64,000 nt of DNA from Rhizobium sp. CIAT894 (GTDB lineage: Bacteria > Pseudomonadota > Alphaproteobacteria > Rhizobiales > Rhizobiaceae), in assembly GCF_000172795.2 (NCBI RefSeq), contig NZ_CP020947.1, forward strand, positions 2,731,001 through 2,795,000, read 5' to 3'. This document shows, piece after piece, positions 1 to 8,597 of the stretch. Under the pieces are notes generated by a model. The model was not told the DNA's origin. It worked only from the letters and a program-made list of their open reading frames with translations, and did no database searches. Both the position numbers and the translations under genes were made by a program. The number at the start of each line of letters is the position of its first letter. Positions within the stretch are counted from its first letter, which is position 1.

Positions 1-711
1 TGCGAGCATCGCGAATTCATGTCGGGGGCGCAGGCGCCCTATGCCCGGATCGCCATGGCAGACGGCACGCTTGTGGCGACCGACACCATGCCATCAGACG
101 ACCTGATCCCGAGCCTGCTCGCGGCCTCGGATGTGCTCGGCACCGGCTGGTATGCGGCCGACGCCGCGCGGGTGACGCCGGGATGCACGGCTGTCGTCGT
201 CGGCGACGGCGCGGTCGGCCTGATGGGCGTGCTCTCGGCCAAGCAGCTCGGCGCCGGCCGCATCATTGCCATGAGCCGCCACAAGCAGCGCCAGGACCTG
301 GCACTCGAATATGGCGCGACCGATATCGTCACCGAGCGCGGCGACGAAGGTGTGGCGAGGATCAGGGAATTGACCGGTGGCGTCGGCGCGGACTCGGTGC
401 TCGAATGCGTCGGCACCGAGCAATCGATGATGCAGGCGATCAATGCCTGTCGCCCCGGCGGCTCGATCGGCTATGTCGGCGTTCCCCATGGCGTCAGCCT
501 CGACGGACAGATGCTGTTTTTCGCACAGAAGAACCTGCTGGGCGGCCCGGCTCCGGTGCGCCGCTTCCTGCCGCACCTGATCGACCTCATCCTGTCGCGC
601 AAGATCAACCCCGGAAAGGTCTTCGATCTGGAAGTGCCGCTCGCCGATGTCGCAAAGGGTTACAAGGCGATGGACGAACGCTCGGCGATCAAGACGCTGC
701 TGCGGATGTGA
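1..711 (+). CDS. Zinc-type alcohol dehydrogenase, C-terminal part (cut by window start)
   Basis: The frame is open from base 1 and ends with TGA at 709-711, so the N-terminal zinc-binding catalytic domain lies to the left of the window. An ATG at 19 is internal, not the real start. What remains is the NAD(P)-binding Rossmann domain of a medium-chain dehydrogenase: a glycine-rich nucleotide loop (VVVGDGAVGLMG, about bases 190-228), a GGVGADSVLECVG stretch typical of the family, and the C-terminal lobe ending NPGKVFDLEVPL. Substrate cannot be told from this half. A quinone reductase is less likely because of the ADH-type GVGADSVLECVG segment. Confidence 0.85.
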   Translation, partial: CEHREFMSGAQAPYARIAMADGTLVATDTMPSDDLIPSLLAASDVLGTGWYAADAARVTPGCTAVVVGDGAVGLMGVLSAKQLGAGRIIAMSRHKQRQDLALEYGATDIVTERGDEGVARIRELTGGVGADSVLECVGTEQSMMQAINACRPGGSIGYVGVPHGVSLDGQMLFFAQKNLLGGPAPVRRFLPHLIDLILSRKINPGKVFDLEVPLADVAKGYKAMDERSAIKTLLRM

Positions 712-860
712 GATCCGCATTCCGGATCACCGAGGGAACCCTCGGGAACTCGACCCTGCGAGATTTCGAAATCGACGGCACCGGCGTGATCCCGGTCGCC
801 GGCAGGGCGACACGCGGCCGTCGCCCGTTTCCATGAACAGCCTTTTGAGGTGAAAGCCCG

Positions 861-2057
861 ATGGACACCATCCACGATATGAGACTGGCAACCAAGACGA
901 CGCCGTGGAGCACCGTCACCTGCATGATGCTGACCTCCTTCGTGCTCGTCGCGTCGGAATTCATGCCGGTGAGCCTGCTGACGCCGATCGCCGACGACCT
1001 CGCGAGCACCGCAGGCCAGGCGGGTCAGGCGATCTCGATCTCGGGCTTCTTCGCCGTCATCACCGCCTTGTTCAGCAATGTGCTGTTCGCGCGCTTCGAC
1101 CGGCGCCGGGTGATCCTCTCCTATACCGTCGTGCTGGTGGCGTCGGGTCTGGCGGTCACCTTTGCCCCCAACTACCTCGTGTTCATGGCCGGCCGCGCCC
1201 TCATCGGCGTGTCGATCGGCGGCTACTGGTCGCTCGCGACAGCGATCATCGCCCGGCTCGCCGCCGGTCCCGACGTGCCGAAGGCCCTTGCCATGCTGCA
1301 AGGCGGCAGCGCGCTCGCCGCCGTGATCGCCGCACCGCTCGGCAGTTTTCTGGGGGGCCTTGTGGGATGGCGCGGCGCGTTCTTCGTCGTCGTGCCGATC
1401 GGCATTGCCGCCTTCATCTGGCAGGCCATCGCCCTGCCCCGGATGCCGGGCGGCAGGAGCGCGTCGCTCGGCAGGACCTTCAGCCTGATGGGCAACCGCA
1501 CCTTCGCCCTCGGCATGACGGCGATGATCCTGTTCTTCGTGGGGCAGTTCGCGCTCTCGACCTATCTCAGGCCGTTTCTCGAAGACATCACCCATCTCGG
1601 CGTCAACACGCTGTCGCTGATGCTGCTCGGCATCGGCCTTGCCGGCCTCGCCGGAACCTCGCTGATCCCCTCGGTCCTGCGCTCACATATGGCGCACGTG
1701 CTGATCGGCTTTCCGGCGATGCTGGTGACCGTGGCCCTGGCGCTCGTCGGCCTCGGCCCGTTGGCGCTGGCAACCACCGGCCTGCTGCTTCTCTGGGGCC
1801 TGTTGACGACGCCGGTGCCGGCGGCATGGACGACCTGGATGACCCGGACGATCCCGCATCATCTGGAGGAAGGCGGCGCCTGGTTCGTCGCGCTCATTCA
1901 ATTTGCGATCACTTCAGGCGCATTCGCCGGCGGGTTGTTGTTCGATCATGTCGGCTGGTGGAGCCCGTTCGTGTTGAGCGCTGCGGCGATGGCGGGTTCG
2001 GCGGTGACTGCGGTGGGTGTGACGCGTGGGTTGAGACGGCAGATGGTGGCGGCTTAG
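861..2057 (+). CDS. MFS transporter, DHA1/NepI-like efflux permease
   Basis: A 398-residue inner-membrane protein with about twelve hydrophobic helices, the normal length for drug:H+ antiporter-1 members. The N-terminal pattern (VASEFMPVSLLTPIADDL in helix 1, ARFDRRRVIL in the loop between helices 2 and 3, GRALIGVSIGGYWSLA in helix 4) resembles the purine-ribonucleoside/arabinose efflux group (NepI, YdhP). The start follows a GAGGTG Shine-Dalgarno-like sequence. It lies 150 bp after the dehydrogenase gene on the same strand, so co-transcription is possible. The exported substrate is not evident. A mosaic repeat follows the stop. Confidence 0.85.
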   Translation: MDTIHDMRLATKTTPWSTVTCMMLTSFVLVASEFMPVSLLTPIADDLASTAGQAGQAISISGFFAVITALFSNVLFARFDRRRVILSYTVVLVASGLAVTFAPNYLVFMAGRALIGVSIGGYWSLATAIIARLAAGPDVPKALAMLQGGSALAAVIAAPLGSFLGGLVGWRGAFFVVVPIGIAAFIWQAIALPRMPGGRSASLGRTFSLMGNRTFALGMTAMILFFVGQFALSTYLRPFLEDITHLGVNTLSLMLLGIGLAGLAGTSLIPSVLRSHMAHVLIGFPAMLVTVALALVGLGPLALATTGLLLLWGLLTTPVPAAWTTWMTRTIPHHLEEGGAWFVALIQFAITSGAFAGGLLFDHVGWWSPFVLSAAAMAGSAVTAVGVTRGLRRQMVAA

Positions 2058-2097
2058 ACCATCTGCCTGAGGTCGGACTTATGTAAGCCAAGGCTTG

Positions 2098-2296
2098 CCG
2101 TGTGGCCCCCTCATCCGACCCTTCGGGCCACCTTCTCCCCGCTGGGGAGAAGACGGGAGAATGCAGCTGCGCCATCGATCCTATTGCACGGAATGCCTTT
2201 GAGCGGGCGAGTTCATTTGGGCAGTGTCGGCCCGCCTTGCTCCCTCTTCTCCTCAGCGGGGAGAAGGGCCCGAAGGGTCGGCTGCAGGGCACGCCC
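2098..2296. repeat. Rhizobial mosaic intergenic element, copy 1 (RIME-like)
   Basis: Two inverted arms of about 50 bp flank a centre of about 90 bp. The left arm carries GGCCCCCTCATCCGACCC and a CTTCTCCCC/GGGGAGAAG hairpin; the right arm is its near-complement around 2242-2290. The same arms recur at 2953-3152 and 15681-15842. The size and twin-palindrome layout match the RIME class described in Rhizobium; the family name is my recollection, the repetition is seen. Confidence 0.75.
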
Positions 2297-2300
2297 TACA

Positions 2301-2741
2301 TTACTTTACCGTGATGGCAATACCGCTGATATCGGCGTTGACTTGCAGACCTACCTGCTTGCCTGAGAGTTCGAGTTCAGCGCCCTTGTCATTGGTCATG
2401 ACGATCACTTGGGCCCCTTTGCCGACCGCGCCGCCACCGCCCGCTGCACCGTAGACCCCGGTCACATCTCGGGCGCGGCGAATATGGCGAACAGTACCAT
2501 GAAAATTGGTCTTGGAAGCCCCGAAGGCAAGGCCGCCCGAGATGCCGCCGACAGAGATGGGATAATGGCGACCATGGAAGGTCAGCGTGCCCTCGCCTCC
2601 GGAACCACCCACAAAGAAGGCAGCCTTGTAGACTGAGAAGCTGATCGTACCGCTGTCGGCATAGGCAGAGCCGGCAAAGCTCACTCCTGCTGCTGCGATA
2701 ACTGCAGCCACGACTGAACGAAATCTGGACGAAATCTTCAT
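2301..2741 (-). CDS. Conserved secreted protein of unknown function, glycine-rich
   Basis: 146 residues from the ATG at 2741, which is preceded by GAGGAGATTCGCATT; longer in-frame starts lack such a site. Residues 1-28 form a Sec signal peptide ending AGSAYA. The mature part is short, hydrophobic and glycine-rich (SGTISFSVYKAAFFVGG, GTLTFHGRHYPISVGG, GVYGAAGGGGAVGKGAQV) and ends in a beta-strand-like LSGKQVGLQVNADISGIAITVK segment split by charged residues. Similar proteins are widespread in Rhizobiales as secreted or outer-membrane-associated hypotheticals, loosely resembling the EipA/SYLF type of fold. No catalytic motif is visible. It sits alone between two mosaic repeats. Confidence 0.7.
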   Translation of the reverse strand: MKISSRFRSVVAAVIAAAGVSFAGSAYADSGTISFSVYKAAFFVGGSGGEGTLTFHGRHYPISVGGISGGLAFGASKTNFHGTVRHIRRARDVTGVYGAAGGGGAVGKGAQVIVMTNDKGAELELSGKQVGLQVNADISGIAITVK

Positions 2742-2952
2742 AATGCGAATCTCCTCAAAATCGAGGCTTACCCAGCCAGGAGGGCACGTCAGCGTCAAGT
2801 CACAGCTGAAACTGTCTCGTCCGTCGTTAGTTCCAGGCAGGTGGCCAGAATCCGGTTGGGAGAGGGCCGCCACGTGCCTTTATCAATGGCATGTGAATTT
2901 GCGTCGGCCCTGTACTGATTCCCGACTGTGGGTGGAGGGGAATAAGCAGCGG

Positions 2953-3152
2953 CGTGCCGTGCGGCCCCCTCAACCGGCTGCCGCCACCTTCTCCCCGCTG
3001 GGGAGAAGGGGAATGCCGCGATGTTTCGTCCTTATCGCTCCTCAAGAAGCATGAGGATTGGCGAGGCGCAAAGCTTGCTCCCTCTTCTCCCCAGCGGGGA
3101 GAAGGTGGCCCGAAGGGTCGGATGAGGGGGCCACACGGCACAGCCTACATTA
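2953..3152. repeat. Rhizobial mosaic intergenic element, copy 2
   Basis: Same architecture as the element at 2098: a left arm starting GTGCGGCCCCCTC and a right arm from about 3083 that reads GAAGGTGGCCCGAAGGGTCG, followed by the inverted GAGGGGGCCACACGGCA end. The gap between the secreted protein start and the beta-galactosidase stop (2742-3172) holds little besides this element. Confidence 0.75.
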
Positions 3153-3172
3153 TCGCCCCTTAGCGTGTCCCC

Positions 3173-5305
3173 TCACCCTTCCAACTCCACAATCGCACAC
3201 CCATACCCCGCAAGCTCCAGCCTCCCCGCAACCGCCTTCTCCCCATCCAGCAGATCCCGCCCGGCCGGCACGCCGGCAACTGTCGCAGCCTGATCCGTAT
3301 AGTTCTGCACAAAGAGCAGCCGCCGCTCGTCGTTCATCCGCATCGTCACCTCCACCCCCTCGGGCAGCCCGCCCACCAGCGGCTCGATGCCCGCCGGGGC
3401 AAACAGCCGCTCCGTCAGCGCTTCCGTCAGCTCCGGCGTGAGATACGTCCCGAGATAGACCACCTGCCCCTTGCCGACCTTGCGGGAGGTCGCCATTGCC
3501 TGGCCCTCGGCATAGCGATTGGACCAGGCGGCGATCACTTCGACATCGCTGTCGACGGTGAGGTTTTCGTAGAAATGGCCGGCGGCCATTTCGCGGTTGC
3601 CGATCTTGAAGCGGCGGACGCGGCGGTGGCTTTCGGCCGGCTTGTTCGGCGGGATGACGAGGCCGCCGGAGCGCTCCATCACGTCGAACAGGCCGTTGGC
3701 GCCGGGGGCGGCCAAGCGGCCGAAATCCTCGACGCGCACGCCGGTCAGCTTCGAAAGCGCGGTGCCCGGCGCGGTCTCGCGGATGACGTGGTTATCTCCA
3801 GTGCGGGTGCCGGTGCGTGCGCCGATGACGACGGTGCCGCCGGATGCCGCGAAGGCTTCGAGCTTCGCCGTCCAGTCGTCCTTCCACATCACCCAGTGGG
3901 GGACATAGAAGAGCTTCAGCTTGGAAAGATCGTCCTCCGGATGGATGAAGCCGCAGGCGATGCCGCGGTCATAGCAATATTGATGCAGCAGGATCGCATC
4001 GTCCTGCGGGCTCGGCAGGCCGATCGGATAGGTCTTGTGGGCTTCCTGATTGTCGAAATCGGAGCCGGCGATGCCGACATCCATGCGCACATAGGTGCCG
4101 AGGATCTTGGGCTGCAGCGCCGTCATCTCGGTCGCGAAGCGCGTGGCCTCCTCATATCGGTGGCGGCCGATATCGTCATGGTCGATGATGCCCATCCAAT
4201 AGATCTCGGCGCCGAAATGGGCCGGGCGCCAGCGGAAGAACATCAGGCCATCGGCACCATGAGCGACCGAGGAAAGCGCCATGCGGCGCAGTTCCCCCGG
4301 CTCCGGCGTCAGCGTGCAGAAGCCCGGCTGGCTGCCAAAGCCCGATTGCTGCTCGGGCACGATGTAATTGCCGGAAAAGCCGCGGCAGATATCGAGATGC
4401 AGCGCCTGCACCTTGGCGTGGTTGCCGAGCCGCATGAACTCGTCATAGAGCATGGGATAGATGTCATAGCCGACGAAATCGAGATCCTTGCTGAACTGGC
4501 CGCGGAAATCGATATCCCTCAAGCCCCCGAGGTTATGGAAGACGAACCAGGAAGGCTTCACCTCCCTGAGGATCTCGACCTGATCGTGCTGGAAGCGCGC
4601 CGTGGAGAAGGCGAGGAAGCGGTGGTAATCCTGCAGATGGCCGGGGCTCGGAAAGGTCGGGCCGAATTCGATCGGCAGCACCACCTGATCGAAACTGTCA
4701 TAGGCCGTCGCCCAGAAATCGCCACCCCAGGCGGCGTTGAGCTTTGATATTTCGCGGTATTTATCGGCGAGGAAGGCCTGGAATTCGCTGAGCGTCGCCT
4801 GGGAAAAGCTCTCCGGCATGCTGGTGTTCAGCTCGTTATCGGTCTGCCAGCCCAGAACATGGGGATCGCCGCGATAATGCTCGGCCATCGCCCGGGTGAT
4901 GCGCTTGCTGTGCTCGCGAAAGACAGGGCTTGCCGTATCGCAATGCTGGCGCGAGCCGTGGCTCATCGGCCGGCCCTTGCCGTCGACCCTTAAAATTTCA
5001 GGGTGAGCTGCCGTCAGCCAGCGCGGCGGTGTGGCCGTCGGCGTGCACATGATCGTTTCGATGCCGTGGCGCCCGAGGATCGATATGGCGCGGTCGAAGA
5101 GATCGAAATCATAGGTGCCGAGCCTGGGTTCCAGAATGTGCCAGGCGAATTCGGCCATGCGCACGACATTGAAGCCGGCTTTCGCCATGCGCTCGGCATC
5201 GCGCTCCCAATAGCTTTCATCGACATGCTCGGGATAATGCGGCACGCCGACCAGGAAGCGGTCTGTTTTGACGGGGTTCCATACGGAGAGGGTCTTGTCG
5301 GACAC
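3173..5305 (-). CDS. Beta-galactosidase, glycoside hydrolase family 42
   Basis: Hydrolyses terminal beta-galactosides; cytoplasmic, without signal peptide. The 710 residues match the GH42 length (650-700). The TIM barrel begins with GVPHYPEHVDESYWERDAERM; the acid/base glutamate is in WQTDNE (residue 158) and the nucleophile in VPEQQSGFG (Glu 318). A trimerisation (glutamine-amidotransferase-like) domain follows at about 400-600 and a small beta domain closes the C-terminus. It is the last gene of the minus-strand operon with an ABC sugar importer (5323-9872), whose ATPase gene ends only 17 bp upstream, which fits uptake and intracellular cleavage of a galactoside. Confidence 0.93.
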   Translation of the reverse strand: MSDKTLSVWNPVKTDRFLVGVPHYPEHVDESYWERDAERMAKAGFNVVRMAEFAWHILEPRLGTYDFDLFDRAISILGRHGIETIMCTPTATPPRWLTAAHPEILRVDGKGRPMSHGSRQHCDTASPVFREHSKRITRAMAEHYRGDPHVLGWQTDNELNTSMPESFSQATLSEFQAFLADKYREISKLNAAWGGDFWATAYDSFDQVVLPIEFGPTFPSPGHLQDYHRFLAFSTARFQHDQVEILREVKPSWFVFHNLGGLRDIDFRGQFSKDLDFVGYDIYPMLYDEFMRLGNHAKVQALHLDICRGFSGNYIVPEQQSGFGSQPGFCTLTPEPGELRRMALSSVAHGADGLMFFRWRPAHFGAEIYWMGIIDHDDIGRHRYEEATRFATEMTALQPKILGTYVRMDVGIAGSDFDNQEAHKTYPIGLPSPQDDAILLHQYCYDRGIACGFIHPEDDLSKLKLFYVPHWVMWKDDWTAKLEAFAASGGTVVIGARTGTRTGDNHVIRETAPGTALSKLTGVRVEDFGRLAAPGANGLFDVMERSGGLVIPPNKPAESHRRVRRFKIGNREMAAGHFYENLTVDSDVEVIAAWSNRYAEGQAMATSRKVGKGQVVYLGTYLTPELTEALTERLFAPAGIEPLVGGLPEGVEVTMRMNDERRLLFVQNYTDQAATVAGVPAGRDLLDGEKAVAGRLELAGYGCAIVELEG

Positions 5306-5322
5306 GGGCGTGGTCTTTCTGA

Positions 5323-6468
5323 TTACTTGTCGAGGATGGTTTTGCGGGCGCTGATCGTGCGCCCGCCATCGGATGAAAAGAGATAGAGTTCCCGGGCGTC
5401 GAGCTTCAGCGCGACGTTCTGCTCGGCGGCAAAGGGCGCGACATAGCTGAGCTGCACGGTGATATTGCCGGTGCCGCTCTCAGAGGCGATGGTCCTGAGA
5501 TTGCCGGCATCGACATAGAGGATGGTTTCGCGGCCGAGATGCTCGACGAGCCTGATCTGGCCGTGGATCGCCCCGCCCTCGCCGCCATCGGCGACCATCG
5601 ATATGTTCTCCGGCCGGACGCCGAGCGTCAGGCTGACGCCTTTCGCCAGCGCTGTCGCCTCCGCCAGTTCCACCGTCACCGGCACGAGGCCCGGGGCGGA
5701 GACGGTGACATTGCGGCCGGACACATCGTCGACGGTGACGCCGAGGAAATTCATGCGCGGCGCGCCGAGGAAGCCGGCAACGAAGAGATTGTCGGGATTG
5801 CGGTAGAGCTCCAGCGGCGAGCCGACCTGCTCGATGATCCCCTTGTTCAACACGACGATGCGGCTTGCCATGGTCATCGCCTCCACCTGGTCGTGGGTGA
5901 CATAGACCATGGTGGCGCCGAGCTCGGCGTGCAGGCTGCTGAGCTCGACGCGCATCTGGGTTCTGAGCGCCGCATCGAGGTTGGACAACGGCTCGTCGAA
6001 CAGGAAGACCTCGGGCGAGCGGGTGATCGCCCGGCCGATCGCCACGCGCTGGCGCTGGCCGCCGGAAAGCTGCTTCGGCCGCTTGTCGAGCTGGTCGGTG
6101 ATCCTGAGGATTTTCGCGGCGCGCGCCACCGCCGCCTCGATCTCGGCCTTCGGGCGCTTGGCCATGCGCAGGCCGAACCCCATATTCTCCGCCACCGTCA
6201 TGTGTGGATAGAGCGCGTAGGACTGGAAGACCATGGCGATGCCACGATCACCCGGCTCCTCTTTGCTGACGTCGCGGCCGTTGATCAGTATCCGGCCGGA
6301 GGAAATCTGCTCCAGGCCGGCGATCGATTTCAGCAGCGTGGACTTGCCGCAGCCGGAGGGGCCGACCATGACGATGAACTCGCCTTGCGCGACCGAAAGG
6401 TCGATACCGCGCAGCGCATGATAGGCGCCGTAGTTCTTGTTGATCTCACGGAGTTCGAGACTGGTCAT
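5323..6468 (-). CDS. Sugar ABC transporter ATP-binding protein (MalK/UgpC type)
   Basis: Energises the importer encoded by the next two genes upstream. 381 residues. Walker A GPSGCGKST (about 37-45), signature LSGGQRQRVAIGRA, Walker B VFLFDEPLSNLD, then a D-loop and H-loop (VTHDQVEAMTM). A TOBE-type regulatory domain follows from about residue 240, including the LGVRPENI element typical of CUT1 transporters. The product is a cytoplasmic dimer at the inner membrane. It lies between permease and beta-galactosidase in a compact operon. Confidence 0.93.
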   Translation of the reverse strand: MTSLELREINKNYGAYHALRGIDLSVAQGEFIVMVGPSGCGKSTLLKSIAGLEQISSGRILINGRDVSKEEPGDRGIAMVFQSYALYPHMTVAENMGFGLRMAKRPKAEIEAAVARAAKILRITDQLDKRPKQLSGGQRQRVAIGRAITRSPEVFLFDEPLSNLDAALRTQMRVELSSLHAELGATMVYVTHDQVEAMTMASRIVVLNKGIIEQVGSPLELYRNPDNLFVAGFLGAPRMNFLGVTVDDVSGRNVTVSAPGLVPVTVELAEATALAKGVSLTLGVRPENISMVADGGEGGAIHGQIRLVEHLGRETILYVDAGNLRTIASESGTGNITVQLSYVAPFAAEQNVALKLDARELYLFSSDGGRTISARKTILDK

Positions 6469-6508
6469 GTCTGGCTCTCTTCTGTTGAAACTGAAAACTG
6501 CCGATTGC

Positions 6509-7360
6509 TCATCCCTTCACCGCCCCCATGGTCAGGCCGGCGATGAAGTGCCGCTGCATCAGGAAGAACATCACGACGGGCGGCACGGCGACGACGATGG
6601 TGCCCGCGGAAATCAGGTTCCAGGCCGAGACCCATTCACCGCGAAGATTGGCAAGGCCGGCCGTGACCGGCTTGACGCTGTCGCTGACGGTCAGCACCAC
6701 CGCCCAGAAATAATCGTTCCAGATGAAGGTGAAGATCAGGATGGCAAGGGCTGCGAGTGCCGGCCGCACCAGCGGGATCGCCACATGGATGAGCGTCTGG
6801 AAGGGCGATGCGCCCTCTGCCCGCGCCGCCTGGAACAATTCATCGGGCAATGCCGCGATGAAATTGCGCATGAACAGTGTGGCAAAACCGGTCTGGAAGG
6901 CGACGTGGAAGATGATCAGCGCCGCGGTGGTATCGATCAGATCGAGCTGCACCATCAGATCGCGCACCGGGATCATCATGATCTGGTGCGGCAGGAAATT
7001 GCCACCGACGAAAAGCGCGAAGATCAGCATGTTGCCGCGAAAGCGGTAGCGCGACAGCACGTAGCCGGCGAGTGTCGAGAGAACAAGCACGCCGATCACC
7101 GAGGGAATGGTGATGATCAGACTGTTGAGGAAGTAGCGGGCCATCGGCGTCTGCGTGAAGACATCGGTATAATTGTCGATGACGCCGATGCCGGTCGGCC
7201 ATCCCCACAGGTTGCCGCCCATGACATCCTCGGTCGTGCGGAAGGAGGTGAGAACGATGGCAAACAGCGGGCAGAGCCACAGCAGCAGCACGATGACGAC
7301 GGCAAGCACATAGATGCGGCGCTGCCAGACGGCGGTCTCTGGAATGGGACGAGGATACAT
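6509..7360 (-). CDS. Sugar ABC transporter permease, second subunit (MalG-like)
   Basis: 283 residues, about six membrane helices. The coupling-loop EAA motif is visible (ELFQAARAEGASPFQTLIHVAIPL). The ATG at 7360 overlaps the TGA of the upstream permease by one base (TGATG), so translation is coupled; the same frame stays open further upstream but there it only shadows the other permease. CUT1 family permease, carbohydrate substrate; here most likely a galactoside because of the linked GH42 enzyme. Confidence 0.92.
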   Translation of the reverse strand: MYPRPIPETAVWQRRIYVLAVVIVLLLWLCPLFAIVLTSFRTTEDVMGGNLWGWPTGIGVIDNYTDVFTQTPMARYFLNSLIITIPSVIGVLVLSTLAGYVLSRYRFRGNMLIFALFVGGNFLPHQIMMIPVRDLMVQLDLIDTTAALIIFHVAFQTGFATLFMRNFIAALPDELFQAARAEGASPFQTLIHVAIPLVRPALAALAILIFTFIWNDYFWAVVLTVSDSVKPVTAGLANLRGEWVSAWNLISAGTIVVAVPPVVMFFLMQRHFIAGLTMGAVKG

Positions 7361-8244
7361 CAGCCTCCCCTCTCTTCGGTGCGAATGATGCGGCTGAGAT
7401 ACCAGACGATGAAGGCGGCCATGATCACGAACAGCACCGAGGCGATCGCCGCGCCGTAGCCGAAGCGATAGGAGAAGATCGACTGCTCGAACATCTGGTA
7501 GGCGAGAACCGAGGACGAGCCGAACGGGCCGCCCGATGTCATCACCGACACCATGTCGAAGGAGCGGAGCGCCCCGACGACGGTGACGGCAATGGCGATG
7601 AAGGTCACCTGGGTCAGCTGCGGCAGGACGATGTGCCAGAGCATGTTCCAGCCGCGCGCCCCGTCGACGCGGCCCGCACCGATCAGCTCTTCGCTCAAAT
7701 TGTTGAGGCCGGCGAGATAGAGCACCATGCAGAAGGTGACCTGCGGCCAGAGGGCTGCGATGACGATGGCGAAGGTGACGAAATGCTCGTCGGAAAGCAC
7801 TGCCGGCGCTACCGCCCCGAAGGCCTTGAAGATCAGCGCCAGCAGCCCGAACTCCGGCGTATAGACCCAGGTAAAGACGACCCCGACCGTGACCGAGGCG
7901 AGCACCAGCGGAATGAAGAACAGCGACTTCAGGAAGCGCATGCCCGCGATTTTCTGATTGACCAGCAGCGCGATGGCGAGCCCGATCGGCGGCGCGGCCA
8001 TGAACATCACAAGCCAGATGAGGTTGTTCTTCAGCGACACGTAGAATTGCGGATCGTTGTAGAGTTCGACGTAATTGCCGAGCCCGATCCACACCATCGG
8101 GCCGAAGCCGTCCCACTCGTGCAGGCTGATCCAGACGCTGCGCACCGCCGACAGCAGGATGACGGTGGAAAACAGCGCGATCGCAGGTGCGATGAGCAGA
8201 GTCGGGGTAAGCCACCACCGTTGGCGGCGCCATAATGTCAGCAT
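7360..8244 (-). CDS. Sugar ABC transporter permease, first subunit (MalF-like)
   Basis: 294 residues with six predicted membrane helices and the EAA loop (EELIGAGRVDGARGWNMLWHIVLPQL). It pairs with the 6509-7360 product to form the channel of a CUT1 importer. The N-terminus (LWRRQRWWLTPTLLIAPAI) is a typical cytoplasmic-to-membrane start. It is separated from the solute-binding protein gene by 350 bp holding a duplicated repeat, so the two parts of the operon may be expressed at different levels. Confidence 0.92.
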   Translation of the reverse strand: MLTLWRRQRWWLTPTLLIAPAIALFSTVILLSAVRSVWISLHEWDGFGPMVWIGLGNYVELYNDPQFYVSLKNNLIWLVMFMAAPPIGLAIALLVNQKIAGMRFLKSLFFIPLVLASVTVGVVFTWVYTPEFGLLALIFKAFGAVAPAVLSDEHFVTFAIVIAALWPQVTFCMVLYLAGLNNLSEELIGAGRVDGARGWNMLWHIVLPQLTQVTFIAIAVTVVGALRSFDMVSVMTSGGPFGSSSVLAYQMFEQSIFSYRFGYGAAIASVLFVIMAAFIVWYLSRIIRTEERGG

Positions 8245-8300
8245 GTCAGGAGCCTCATGTTATTCGTATGAGCTTTTCTGCCCTCAGATCGCTATCGAAG

Positions 8301-8557
8301 CCCGCCAACCTCTCCTTTCGTCATGCTCGGGCTTGTCCCGAGCATCTGCCCCCGTTTGATAGGGCAGCAGATCCTCGGCACAAGGCCGAGGATGACGTCG
8401 ATTGGGGGGCGGGCGTCGCCGGGAGTAAAGCGACGCCCTCGGCTTGCTGGCAAAGCCCGCCACCCCTCCTTCGTCATGCTCGGGCTTGTCCCGAGCATCT
8501 AACCCCGAACCGATAGGGCAGCAGATCCTCGGCACAAGGCCGAGGATGACGTCGAGT
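8301..8557. repeat. Directly duplicated intergenic repeat with paired hairpins
   Basis: Two copies, about 8301-8401 and 8454-8555, offset by 153-154 bp. Each holds two inverted repeats: TGCTCGGG/CCCGAGCA and ATCCTCGGC/GCCGAGGAT with a 4-5 base loop. They fill the gap 8245-8597 inside the galactoside operon, between the solute-binding protein and the first permease. Such hairpins just after a binding-protein gene commonly stabilise its mRNA; that role is inference. Confidence 0.75.
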
Positions 8558-8597
8558 AGAGGACCGCTTGCCAACAGACAGGGCTGCGGCGGCAAGC

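Noticed and set aside
3575..4747. 390-codon plus-strand frame
   Set aside because: Antisense shadow of the GH42 gene; no family features.
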